This document shows positions 1 through 6,154 of a stretch of DNA of 6,154 nucleotides, in pieces. The notes under the pieces were generated by a model, which saw nothing but the letters and a program-made list of their open reading frames with translations, did not search any database and was not told the origin of the DNA. Position 1 is the stretch's first letter. Every line of letters begins with the position of its first letter. The position numbers were made by a program, and so were the translations under genes. The stretch is from an uncultured Pseudorhodobacter sp. (GTDB taxonomy: Bacteria; Pseudomonadota; Alphaproteobacteria; Rhodobacterales; Rhodobacteraceae), in assembly GCA_945952425.1 (NCBI GenBank), contig CAMFIX010000200.1, positions 1 through 6,154 of the forward strand, read 5' to 3'.

Positions 1-209
1 GGGTGACGCTGCTTCCTGCGCTTGCCACGGTCAACCTGCCCGCCTCCTTGACCGCGCGCCGTCTGCTGGACCCGGCTTGTATGAGAACCGTGGGCGTGCT
101 TTGGCGCATGGGGCGCGTGCCGAGCCCCGTGACGCAGCGCTTCCTGCAGGAGTTCGTCACCGATGCGCAATCCAGCATCCGGGCGCTTGGGCTTCAGCCG
201 ATGTCGTAG
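1..209 (+). CDS. LysR-type transcriptional regulator, C-terminal fragment (5' end outside window)
   Basis: About 68 codons are open from the left edge to a TAG at 207-209. The start and the DNA-binding helix-turn-helix lie outside the window. The visible part resembles the end of a LysR substrate-binding domain: a strand reading VTLLPALATVNLP, then LLDPACMRTVGVLWRMGR, then SPVTQRFLQEF and a short polar tail. The pattern of 'TLLP', an arginine followed by a hydrophobic strand with 'GR', and then 'SP' opening the last helix is typical of the effector-binding domain of LysR regulators. Such proteins normally bind a small-molecule ligand and control nearby genes, often divergent ones. Here the neighbour is convergent, so its target is unknown and may lie to the left of the window. 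The family call rests on the tail only. Confidence 0.72.
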   Translation, partial: VTLLPALATVNLPASLTARRLLDPACMRTVGVLWRMGRVPSPVTQRFLQEFVTDAQSSIRALGLQPMS

Positions 210-230
210 GGCAGGGGCGCCTGCCGCCCC
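210..230. terminator. GC-rich hairpin in the convergent gap, possible two-way terminator
   Basis: The 26-base gap between the two stop codons holds two mutually exclusive inverted repeats. GGCAGG (210-215) pairs with CCTGCC (220-225) around a 4-base loop. GGGGCG (214-219) pairs with CGCCCC (225-230) around a 5-base loop. Neither is followed by a run of T on either strand, so it lacks the usual mark of an intrinsic terminator. Its position between two converging genes is what suggests a termination role. Short palindromes are also common by chance in DNA this rich in GC. Confidence 0.3.
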
Positions 231-235
231 GCCGG

Positions 236-1099
236 TCAGCCCTCGGCCCCTCGCTTGGCCATCGCAACCAGGGGGCCCAGAGAAGCGAGGTAATCCCCGG
301 GCGCGTCATCGAACCTTACCCGCCGGTCGCGCCAGGACTTCAGCACCTGGCCGAGCCCGTTGGCGCCCGAGGCGCGGGCCTGGCGCACCAGGCCGAGGTC
401 CAGCATGACCGGGAAGATTTCGGGCACCTGGCCCGCGTGGTAGGCCACATTCCCCGCCGGATCGGTGACGATCGAGCGCCCGTTGCCGCCGCCCTCCAGC
501 CCGTTCACATCGACGACATAACACTGGAACTGCACGGCCGTGGCGCGGGCGATGGCGTTCTCGGCCGCCCGGTCGGTGGTCGAGGTCAGGGTCGGGTGGA
601 TCAGCACTTCGACCCCGGCCGAAGTCAGCGCCCGCATGACCTCGGGGAACCAGATGTCATAGCAGATGCTCAGGCCGAAGCGGCCGACCCTGGGCACGTC
701 CCAGACGAGAATTTCCGTCCCGCCCTCGACCCCGGCCTCGAAGGGCGCGAAGGGGAAGAGCTTGTCGTAACGCCCCGCGACCGTGCCATCCGGGGCGATC
801 ACCACGGCGTGGTTGTAGGTCCGCCCCTCGCGCCGGACGAAGAACGAGCCGGGGATGATCCAGACGCCGTGTTTCTTCGCGAGCCCCGCAAAGACCGCGA
901 CATCGGCCTCGGGGTCTTGCGAGGCGCGGCCATTCAGCGGCCCATACATGGCGAGTTCGGAGAAAACGATCATGTCGGTGCCGGGGAAAAGCGCCATGAC
1001 CTCTTCGACCTTGGCGCGCATCGCCGGGATGTTGCTGACCGACATCGAGATCGGCATCTGCACGCCGGTCACCAGGAAACGGCTGTCCTCGCGGGTCAT
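236..1099 (-). CDS. Carbon-nitrogen hydrolase, nitrilase superfamily (amidase/carbamoylase type)
   Basis: The 287-residue protein has the nitrilase-superfamily catalytic set in the right order and spacing: glutamate E48 in FSELAMYG, lysine K113 in RYDKLFPF, and nucleophile cysteine C146 in LSICYDIWFPE. A further glutamate, E121, lies between the lysine and cysteine where the family often has a second conserved acid. The length is usual for a single-domain member. No signal peptide or membrane segment is visible, so it should act in the cytoplasm. The family hydrolyses non-peptide C-N bonds in amides, N-carbamoyl compounds or nitriles through a thioester with the cysteine. The CYD context favours an amidase or carbamoylase over a true nitrilase, but the substrate is not readable. 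It is the last gene of the minus-strand cluster. Its ATG shares ATGA with the stop of the peptidase gene and has a GAGGAG ribosome-binding site 7 bases upstream, which fixes the start. Confidence 0.92.
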   Translation of the reverse strand: MTREDSRFLVTGVQMPISMSVSNIPAMRAKVEEVMALFPGTDMIVFSELAMYGPLNGRASQDPEADVAVFAGLAKKHGVWIIPGSFFVRREGRTYNHAVVIAPDGTVAGRYDKLFPFAPFEAGVEGGTEILVWDVPRVGRFGLSICYDIWFPEVMRALTSAGVEVLIHPTLTSTTDRAAENAIARATAVQFQCYVVDVNGLEGGGNGRSIVTDPAGNVAYHAGQVPEIFPVMLDLGLVRQARASGANGLGQVLKSWRDRRVRFDDAPGDYLASLGPLVAMAKRGAEG

Positions 1100-2187
1100 G
1101 TGCGGGCTCCTCTGCCATGGGCCTGCATGATCTGCATCAGCCGGGCGGTGTCGATGGCGGGGCAGATGAAACCTGCGGGTTTGAAGGTCGCCACGTCTTC
1201 GCCCGCGACGATGGCATTGATGACGCTTTCGTCCACGGCCTCGACGGCAGCCTGGTAAAGCGGGTCCAGCTCCTCCCAGTTCAGGGAGCGGCGCTGGATG
1301 ACGGGGCCCGCGTGCAGCGTGTCGGGGATCTCGTCGGCGACCGACAGCGCCAGGAAGATGTCGCCCGAATTGTTGCCCCCCGGCGTGCCCGAGCGGCCGA
1401 TGCCCAGCGAGGCGCGCTTGGCCAGTTGCCGCAGGATGGCATCCGACAAAGGGGCATCCGTGGCGATGATGACGATGATCGAGCCGCTTTCCTTCGTTCG
1501 CTGCCAGCCCTCGGCCATCTGTTGCCCGACGGGGACGCCAAGGACGCTCAGCCAGGGCCGTGTGCCGAAATTGGCCTGCACGAGGACGCCGACGGTATAG
1601 TCTTCTCCCCCCACGGTGATGCGGCGCGAGGAGGTTCCGGTGCCGCCCTTGAAGTCGTAGCAGATCATCCCGTTGCCGCCGCCGGTCGAGCCCTCGGCCA
1701 CCGGCCCCGATGCCGCGGCGTTCAGGGCGGCCACGGCATGTTCGGGCTTCACGAACATCGCGTTGATGTCGTTCAGAACGCCGTCATAGGTCTCGGCCAC
1801 GACGGGCATGGCCCAGGCGTGTTCCTCCTGGAAGTGGCTGGCATAGGTGGCGATCATCCACTCGACAGCCCCGGTATGGGCGGCGCCGACGCCATGGGTG
1901 TTGGTGATGCAGATCGGCCCGACGAAATAGCCCGCATCGTTGATCCAGTGGACCCCGGTCATCTCGCCATTGCCGTTCAGGCTGTGAAAGCCCGCCCAGA
2001 CGGGTTTCGGCCGTCCGGTTTCGTGCCGGGGGAGGATGGCGGTGACGCCGGTGCGCATGTTGCGCGCCGGGTCGGTCAGGGTGGTGAAGCCGACCCTCAC
2101 CCCCGGCACGTCGGTGATGGCGTTCCAGGGGCCCGGCGTGCCGGGAAAGGGCAGGCCGAGGTCGCGGCCACGTTTCTTGGGGGTCAT
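1096..2187 (-). CDS. P1/S58 family peptidase (DmpA/BapA-like aminopeptidase, self-processing)
   Basis: The 363-residue protein belongs to the DmpA/BapA (peptidase family S58) group of N-terminal nucleophile hydrolases. Family hallmarks are the opening NAITDVPGVRVGFTTL (22-37), the ITNTHGVGAAHTGAVEW region (94-110), STGGGNGMICYDFKGGTG (167-184), VGVLVQANFG (199-208) and GTPGGNNSGDIFLALS (267-282). By analogy with DmpA and BapA, the chain should cut itself between N273 and S274, giving an alpha part of about 273 residues and a beta part of about 90 whose new N-terminal serine is the nucleophile. N206 matches the asparagine thought to stabilise the transition state. No signal peptide is seen, so it should be cytoplasmic. 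Known members release N-terminal D-, L- or beta-amino acids from peptides and amides. The same frame is open back to 2331, but the start at 2187 matches the family N terminus, overlaps the ATPase stop by 4 bases and has AGGAA 7 bases upstream. Confidence 0.93.
   Translation of the reverse strand: MTPKKRGRDLGLPFPGTPGPWNAITDVPGVRVGFTTLTDPARNMRTGVTAILPRHETGRPKPVWAGFHSLNGNGEMTGVHWINDAGYFVGPICITNTHGVGAAHTGAVEWMIATYASHFQEEHAWAMPVVAETYDGVLNDINAMFVKPEHAVAALNAAASGPVAEGSTGGGNGMICYDFKGGTGTSSRRITVGGEDYTVGVLVQANFGTRPWLSVLGVPVGQQMAEGWQRTKESGSIIVIIATDAPLSDAILRQLAKRASLGIGRSGTPGGNNSGDIFLALSVADEIPDTLHAGPVIQRRSLNWEELDPLYQAAVEAVDESVINAIVAGEDVATFKPAGFICPAIDTARLMQIMQAHGRGART
1107..1112 (-). promoter_or_regulatory. 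Ribosome-binding site of the carbon-nitrogen hydrolase gene
   Basis: On the minus strand GAGGAG lies 7 bases before the ATG at 1099, inside the last codons of the upstream peptidase gene. It supports that start and suggests the hydrolase can be initiated independently as well as by coupling. Confidence 0.7.
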
Positions 2188-3791
2188 GGGGGGGTTCCTG
2201 CGTGGCTCATCAGTTTCGGCACCGCATCCAGCAGCGCCCTCGTGTAGTCGGAGGCGGGCGCGCTCAGCACCTCGGCCGCCGGCCCGTATTCGACCAGCTT
2301 GCCGTGGCGCATCACCGCCACATCCTCGCAAAGATGCCGCACGACGGCGAGGTCATGCGAGATCAGGATCAGCGTCAGCCCAAGGTCGCGCTGCAGCCGC
2401 TTGAAGAGGCCGAGGATTTGCGCCTGGATGGAGACGTCGAGCGCCGAGGTCACTTCGTCGGCGATCAGGATATCGGGGGCCATGGCCAGGGCGCGGGCGA
2501 TGCCGACACGCTGGCGCTGACCGCCGGAGAGCTGGCCGGACTTGCGGCGCAAGAGGCTTTCGGGAAGTTCCACCTGGGCCATCAGGGCTTTCAACCGGGC
2601 GGGAATCTCCGAGGGCGCGCAGAGGTGATGCGCCTTGAAGGGCTCGGCCAGGGTCTGCGCCACGGTCAGGGCGGGGTTCAAGGACATATAGGGGTCTTGG
2701 AAGGCCATCTGCACGACCCGCGCCTTCGGGCGACCTGCGCCGTCGATCCTGATCGTCCCCGAGGTCGGCTGGACCAGCCCGACCAGGGCCCGCGCGAGGG
2801 TGCTCTTGCCCGAGCCGCTCTCCCCCACCACGCCCAGCGATCCGCCGCGACGGAGCGACAGGCTGACCCCATCCACCGCCTTGACCTCATGCACAGGTTT
2901 GCGCGCGATCACCTCCGAAAGGCTCCGCGCCACCTTGAAGCGCACGGCAAGGCCATCGACCGCGACGATCTCGGGCCCCTGAGAGCGCGCCTCCTCGCGG
3001 TCGGGCAGAAGCGAGGGTTGGGCCGCGATCAGCGCCTTGGTGTAATCGTGCTGCGGCGCGGTCAGGATGTCGCGCGTGGTGCCGGTTTCGATGACCTGGC
3101 CGTCTTTCATCACAATGATCCGGTCGCAGACTTGGCCAATGACGCCGAGGTCATGGCTGACCAGAACCAGGGTCAGGTCGGTCTCTGCCCTGACCTTCTG
3201 GATCAGGCCGAGGATCTGGGCTTGCACCGTCACATCCAGCGCTGTCGTCGGCTCGTCGGCGATCAGCAGGGCAGGGTGGCAGGCCAAGGCCGCCGCGATC
3301 ATCACCCTTTGCCGCATGCCGCCAGAGAGTTCATGGGCGTAGGCGCGCGCCCGGCGCGGGGCGTCGAGGATCTTCATCTCCTCCAGCAGGCCGACAGCGG
3401 CCTCGGCGGCCTCGGCCTTGCCCAAGCCGCGGTGGATGCGCAGGCCCTCGGCCACCTGGTCGCCCACCCGCATGATCGGATCAAGATGGGTGGAGGGGTT
3501 CTGGAAGATCATCGCCGCCGTCTCGCCGCGATAACGGTTCAGGGCGTCCGGGGGCAGGGTCAGGACGTCGCGGCCTTCGTGCAGCACCTGGCCCCCCGTC
3601 ACCCGTGCATTCGGCGCCAGCAGCTGCAGCAGGGCCCGGCAGACCACCGACTTGCCCGAGCCGCTTTCGCCCACGATGCCAAGCGCCTCGCCCTTGCGGA
3701 TCTGGAAGCTGACCCCTTTCACGGCATCGACCGGCCCATGGGCGGTCTCAAACCGGATCGACAGGTTCTCGACGGAAATCAGGGGCTCCAT
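2184..3791 (-). CDS. Peptide-type ABC transporter ATPase, two nucleotide-binding domains fused (DppD-DppF-like)
   Basis: The 535-residue protein has two complete ABC ATPase domains in tandem. Domain 1 has Walker A GESGSGKS (41-48), Q-loop Q97, signature LSGGM (155-159), Walker B LLIADE ending in catalytic E180, and switch H213. Domain 2 has Walker A GESGSGKS (323-330), Q-loop Q365, signature LSGGQ (421-425), Walker B ILIADE ending in E446, and switch H479. Each domain ends with the short extension typical of oligopeptide importers (HDYTKALI near 249, SDYTRALL near 514). All residues needed for ATP hydrolysis are present in both halves. Such fused proteins (YejF and GsiA are known examples) replace the separate DppD and DppF subunits and drive import at the inner face of the membrane. 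The start at 3791 gives the standard N terminus (MEPLISVENLSIRF). It overlaps the permease stop as TGATG and has GGAGG 4 bases upstream. The frame is open to 3938, but the added residues look like out-of-frame permease sequence. Confidence 0.95.
   Translation of the reverse strand: MEPLISVENLSIRFETAHGPVDAVKGVSFQIRKGEALGIVGESGSGKSVVCRALLQLLAPNARVTGGQVLHEGRDVLTLPPDALNRYRGETAAMIFQNPSTHLDPIMRVGDQVAEGLRIHRGLGKAEAAEAAVGLLEEMKILDAPRRARAYAHELSGGMRQRVMIAAALACHPALLIADEPTTALDVTVQAQILGLIQKVRAETDLTLVLVSHDLGVIGQVCDRIIVMKDGQVIETGTTRDILTAPQHDYTKALIAAQPSLLPDREEARSQGPEIVAVDGLAVRFKVARSLSEVIARKPVHEVKAVDGVSLSLRRGGSLGVVGESGSGKSTLARALVGLVQPTSGTIRIDGAGRPKARVVQMAFQDPYMSLNPALTVAQTLAEPFKAHHLCAPSEIPARLKALMAQVELPESLLRRKSGQLSGGQRQRVGIARALAMAPDILIADEVTSALDVSIQAQILGLFKRLQRDLGLTLILISHDLAVVRHLCEDVAVMRHGKLVEYGPAAEVLSAPASDYTRALLDAVPKLMSHAGTPP
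2195..2199 (-). promoter_or_regulatory. Ribosome-binding site that decides the S58 peptidase start
   Basis: On the minus strand AGGAA sits 7 bases before the ATG at 2187. This favours that codon over the longer open frame reaching 2331, whose extra 48 residues are arginine- and alanine-rich and do not resemble the family. Confidence 0.68.
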
Positions 3792-4594
3792 CACGCCTCC
3801 GGGTCCAGGAGTTTCGCGACCCCATCGGCCACGAGCGACAGGCCGAAGGCCAACGAGCAGAGCGCGATCCCGGGGCAAAGCGAGATCCACCAGGCGGAGC
3901 CGAGGTAGGTTCGCCCCTCGGCGATCATCACGCCCCATTCGGGGGTGGGGGGCTGGACGCCGAGGCCGAGGAAGCCGAGCGACGAGCCAAGCACGATGGT
4001 CAGGACGGCATCGGTCATCAGGAAAACGGCCGAGGGCACGATGGCGTTGGGGAAGATGTGGCGTCCCATGATCCGCAGGCGCCCGAAGCCCAGGACGCGG
4101 GCCGCCAGGATGAAGTCGGCGCCGGTCAGAACCAGGGTCTCGGCCCGCACCAGCCGGGCATAGGTCACCCAGTTCACGATGGTCAGGCTGATGATGTAGC
4201 TTTTCAGGCCCGGCCCCAGGATCGACACCAGGGCGATGACCAGGACGAAATAGGGGAAGGAGATGGTGACCTCCAGGATGCGCATCAACAGCGCATCGAG
4301 CCAGCCGCCGGAGTAGCCCGCCAATAGGCCGATAGTGGTGCCGAGGACGAAGGGCCCGATGACGCCCGCCACCGCGGCCAAAAGGTCAATCCGCGCGCCG
4401 TAAAGCAGCCGCGCAAGAAGGTCGCGACCGACGGAATCCGTGCCAAGAAGGTGCTCGGCGCTCATCGGCTGCAGCGCCTGGGCCGCGTCGATCTTTGTGG
4501 GGTTCCAGGGGGTCAGCCAGGGCGCGAAGGCCGCCAGCAGAACCCAGGTCAGCGTGATCGCAAGGCCGATTTTCAGCGACAGCGGGGCTCTCAT
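3791..4594 (-). CDS. Peptide-type ABC transporter permease, DppC/OppC-like
   Basis: The 267-residue membrane protein has about six hydrophobic segments (roughly 8-28, 72-94, 110-130, 132-148, 186-212 and 238-257). The motif HLLGTDSVGRDLLARLLYGAR (48-68) between the first and second segments is diagnostic of DppC/OppC-type permeases. The cytoplasmic coupling loop that contacts the ATPase is AARVLGFGRLRIMGRHIFPN (164-183). SSLGFLGLGVQPPTPEWG (204-221) is another strongly conserved block. It should form the translocation pore with the DppB-like partner encoded just upstream. At 267 residues it is somewhat shorter than many relatives because the cytoplasmic N-terminal tail is only a few residues before the first membrane segment. 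The ATG overlaps the upstream stop as ATGA and has GAGGA 7 bases before it, so the short N terminus is probably real. Confidence 0.95.
   Translation of the reverse strand: MRAPLSLKIGLAITLTWVLLAAFAPWLTPWNPTKIDAAQALQPMSAEHLLGTDSVGRDLLARLLYGARIDLLAAVAGVIGPFVLGTTIGLLAGYSGGWLDALLMRILEVTISFPYFVLVIALVSILGPGLKSYIISLTIVNWVTYARLVRAETLVLTGADFILAARVLGFGRLRIMGRHIFPNAIVPSAVFLMTDAVLTIVLGSSLGFLGLGVQPPTPEWGVMIAEGRTYLGSAWWISLCPGIALCSLAFGLSLVADGVAKLLDPEA
3796..3800 (-). promoter_or_regulatory. Ribosome-binding site that decides the fused ATPase start
   Basis: On the minus strand GGAGG lies 4 bases before the ATG at 3791. The spacing is slightly short, but the motif is strong, and the TGATG overlap with the permease stop should help re-initiation. 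Confidence 0.6.
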
Positions 4595-5529
4595 GTCTTG
4601 ATCCTCGGGTCCAGCGCCGCGGTCAGGACGTCGATCAACAGGTTCGAGATCACGATCCCCAGCCCCATGACCAGCGTCACCCCCTGCACCACCAGGTAAT
4701 CCCGGCTGAGCACCGACCGCACCAGCAGAAGGCCAAGCCCGGGGATGTTGAAGACGTTCTCGATCACCACCGTCCCCCCGATCAGGAAGGAGGCCACGAC
4801 ACCGAACAGGCTGATCGTCGGCAGAAGCGAGTTCCAGAAGACATGGCGCCAGAAGACGCTGCGCTCGGGCACGCCCTTGGACAGCGCCGCGATGGCGTAA
4901 CCGGCGTTCATCTGCTGGAGCAGGGTGGCGCGGAAGTTGCGCGTCAGGATCGGGGTGACCGAGACGGCGATGGTCAGGGCGGGCAGGAAGAGGTGGTAGA
5001 GGTTGGTCCAGGGGCTGGGGTCATAGCCCGACACGGGGAAGAGCTTGAACTTCAACGAAAAGACCAGAACCAGCAGCAGCCCGACGAAATAGGAGGGCAC
5101 GCCGACCCCCACCACGCAGATCAGGCGGATCACCTGGTCCACGGCCCCGCCCCGGCTGCGGGCGGCGGCAACGCCCAGACCCAGGGTCATCAGCACCGAC
5201 AGGCTGAGCCCGTAGACCAGCAAATAGACCGTCGGCCCGATCCGGTCGAGCAGCACGGGGCCGATGGCGGAACGGAAGGCAATGGACTGGCCGAAGTCTC
5301 CGACGGCCAGGTTCTTGAGGTAATAGAGGTATTGCACGATCACCGGCTGGTCGAGCCCGTAGCGCGCCCGCACCAGGGCCACGGCCTCGGGGCTGGCCTT
5401 GGGCCCCAGAAGCAGCCGCACCGGATCGCCCGGCGTCAGCTGCAACAGGACGAAGCTGATGAGCGAGATGCCCAAAAACACCGGGATCAGCTCGAATGGC
5501 CGCCGCAGAAGGAAGGCGAAGCGGCTCAT
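4591..5529 (-). CDS. Peptide-type ABC transporter permease, DppB/OppB-like
   Basis: The 312-residue membrane protein is of the usual DppB length. In order it shows a first membrane segment (about 12-31) ending in LTPGDP (31-36), the periplasmic motif RYGLDQPVIVQY (56-67), GDFGQSI (77-83) and further membrane segments near 100-123, 134-158, 178-195, 237-255 and 281-305. The coupling loop for the ATPase is YAIAALSKGVPERSVFWRHV (211-230). The family block VVIENVFNIPGLGLLLVRSV lies at 254-273. The protein pairs with the DppC-like permease to form the import channel. The start at 5529 gives the expected MSRFAFLLRRPFELIPVFLG opening and overlaps the solute-binding protein stop as ATGA. Only a weak G-run (5533-5538) precedes it, so translation may depend on coupling to the upstream gene. 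The frame is open to 5844, but those 105 extra residues are arginine/glycine-rich shadow sequence. Confidence 0.95.
   Translation of the reverse strand: MSRFAFLLRRPFELIPVFLGISLISFVLLQLTPGDPVRLLLGPKASPEAVALVRARYGLDQPVIVQYLYYLKNLAVGDFGQSIAFRSAIGPVLLDRIGPTVYLLVYGLSLSVLMTLGLGVAAARSRGGAVDQVIRLICVVGVGVPSYFVGLLLVLVFSLKFKLFPVSGYDPSPWTNLYHLFLPALTIAVSVTPILTRNFRATLLQQMNAGYAIAALSKGVPERSVFWRHVFWNSLLPTISLFGVVASFLIGGTVVIENVFNIPGLGLLLVRSVLSRDYLVVQGVTLVMGLGIVISNLLIDVLTAALDPRIKT
4602..4606 (-). promoter_or_regulatory. Ribosome-binding site of the DppC-like permease gene
   Basis: On the minus strand GAGGA lies 7 bases before the ATG at 4594, inside the end of the DppB-like gene. It supports the short N terminus chosen for the permease. 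Confidence 0.65.
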
Positions 5530-6154
5530 GCGCCCCCCAGGTCCGCCGCGTCGATGGAGGCATATTGCGAGCCCGGGTCGAAGACCAGGCCCGTGACGGC
5601 GGCCGAGCGCGCCGAGGTCCAGGTCGGGTGCCAGAGGACGACTTGCGAGACCTCCTCGACGCAGATTTGCTGGATTCTCGCATAGATCGCCGCGCGCTTG
5701 GTCTCGTCCAGCTCGCTGGCGCCCTCGTCGATCAGCTTGTTGACCTCGTCGTTGTTGTAGCGCGTGTAATAGGACTTGTTCTCCCCCGCCCCCCAGACGC
5801 ACCAGCGCACGGCGTTGTCGGGGTCGGTCGTCTCGTTGTACCACCAGTTCAGCTCGGCCTGGTAATCGCCGGACATCAGCTGCGTCCAGGCCTGACCGGG
5901 GTCGATGGCCTGCACGGTGACGGTGATCCCCACCTCGGCCAGCTGGGCCTGGATCAGGACGGCGGCCTTGTCCTCGTCGGTCGTCCCGGCATTGGTCAAG
6001 AGCGTAAAGGACGCATCCGCCACCCCCGATTGCGCCAGAAGCCCCTTGGCCTTGTCCACATCCCGGGCGATCACCGGCAGGGTCGTGTCGAAATAGGCGA
6101 GCTTCGGGCTGAAGATCGAGGTCGCCGCGGTGCCATAGCCGGCCGTCACCGCAT
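5526..6154 (-). CDS. Extracellular solute-binding protein, family 5 (C-terminal part; 5' end outside window)
   Basis: About 209 codons are open from the right edge to a TGA ending at 5526. The signal peptide and first lobe are missing. The visible part is the C-terminal half of a DppA/OppA-type (SBP_bac_5) protein. It has the segment with conserved small residues and aromatics before DVDKAKGLLAQSGVAD, the strand EVGITVTVQAIDPGQAWTQL, GDYQAELNWWYNETTDPDN, and YTRYNNDEVNKLIDEG followed by the helix ELDETKRAAIYARIQQICVEE. These match the family's usual order (LL-x-x-AG-like helix, DPDN turn, N-x-E/D-V-x-x-L, R-x-x-x-Y-x-x-I/VQ). In the cell it should bind the substrate in the periplasm and deliver it to the DppB/DppC-like pair encoded next. 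Two cysteines fall in the visible part (codons near 5800 and 5662). The GTG at 6149 is internal, not the start. Confidence 0.92.
   Translation of the reverse strand, partial: AVTAGYGTAATSIFSPKLAYFDTTLPVIARDVDKAKGLLAQSGVADASFTLLTNAGTTDEDKAAVLIQAQLAEVGITVTVQAIDPGQAWTQLMSGDYQAELNWWYNETTDPDNAVRWCVWGAGENKSYYTRYNNDEVNKLIDEGASELDETKRAAIYARIQQICVEEVSQVVLWHPTWTSARSAAVTGLVFDPGSQYASIDAADLGGA

Noticed and set aside
77..2247. Two long + strand open frames (77-1258 and 1117-2247) antisense to the hydrolase and peptidase genes
   Set aside because: They have the same cause as above. Both lie over genes with complete catalytic motifs, and their products are low in hydrophobic residues and match no family I know.
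2330..3180. Similar DNA stretches such as the 'cgaggtcatg' region near 2350 and again near 3148
   Set aside because: These encode equivalent conserved motifs in the two homologous ATPase domains, so they are ancestral domain duplication, not a DNA repeat or mobile element.
2202..3908. A 568-residue open frame on the + strand, antisense to the fused ATPase gene
   Set aside because: It is in register with the minus-strand codons of a GC-rich gene, where GC-rich third positions keep the opposite strand free of stops. Its product is rich in G, R, H, D and Q, has no recognisable domain, and lies over a clearly conserved ATPase.
4843..5685. A 280-residue + strand open frame antisense to the DppB-like permease gene
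   Set aside because: The composition (Q, H, G, D-rich) and the codon register mark it as a shadow of the permease gene.
2188..5844. Longer N-terminal extensions of three minus-strand genes (to 2331, 3938 and 5844)
   Set aside because: The extra residues are arginine/glycine-rich and run through the upstream gene out of frame. The downstream ATGs match family N termini and sit at stop-start overlaps; for the peptidase and ATPase a clear ribosome-binding site adds support.
1..6154. Looked for tRNA or rRNA genes, CRISPR repeats, insertion-sequence ends, riboswitches and frameshifts
   Set aside because: None seen. The window is almost entirely occupied by intact protein-coding sequence, with only a 26-base gap and truncation at the two edges.

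Overview
The window is GC-rich DNA (roughly two thirds G+C by eye) and almost wholly coding. Codon use is strongly GC-biased. The GC bias, the tightly overlapping genes and the style of the proteins suggest an alphaproteobacterium, perhaps of the Rhodobacteraceae (Paracoccus/Rhodobacter-like). That placement is inferred from style, not from a marker gene.

Layout. At the left edge, on the + strand, is the 3' end of a LysR-type regulator gene that stops at base 209. A 26-base gap with a GC-rich hairpin separates it from a convergent gene cluster that fills the rest of the window on the minus strand. Read in the direction of transcription (right to left), the cluster is: the C-terminal part of a family 5 extracellular solute-binding protein (cut by the right edge), a DppB-type permease, a DppC-type permease, a fused two-domain DppD-DppF-type ATPase, a P1/S58 (DmpA/BapA-like) self-processing aminopeptidase, and a nitrilase-superfamily carbon-nitrogen hydrolase. 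All five junctions overlap: four share the 4-base ATGA and one has TGATG. There are no frameshifts, insertion sequences, RNA genes or CRISPR repeats. No gene-free stretch exceeds 30 bases.

How it works together. The first four genes make a complete peptide/opine/nickel-class (Dpp/Opp) ABC importer. The last two encode enzymes with no visible export signal that cut amide bonds: an N-terminal nucleophile peptidase of the family containing D- and beta-aminopeptidases, and an amidase/carbamoylase-type hydrolase. The simplest reading is one uptake-and-hydrolysis operon for an unusual peptide-like or amide compound. The importer and families are clear; the substrate cannot be read from sequence. 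The operon promoter lies beyond the right edge. The LysR gene is a possible regulator but is convergent at the far end, so the link is weak.
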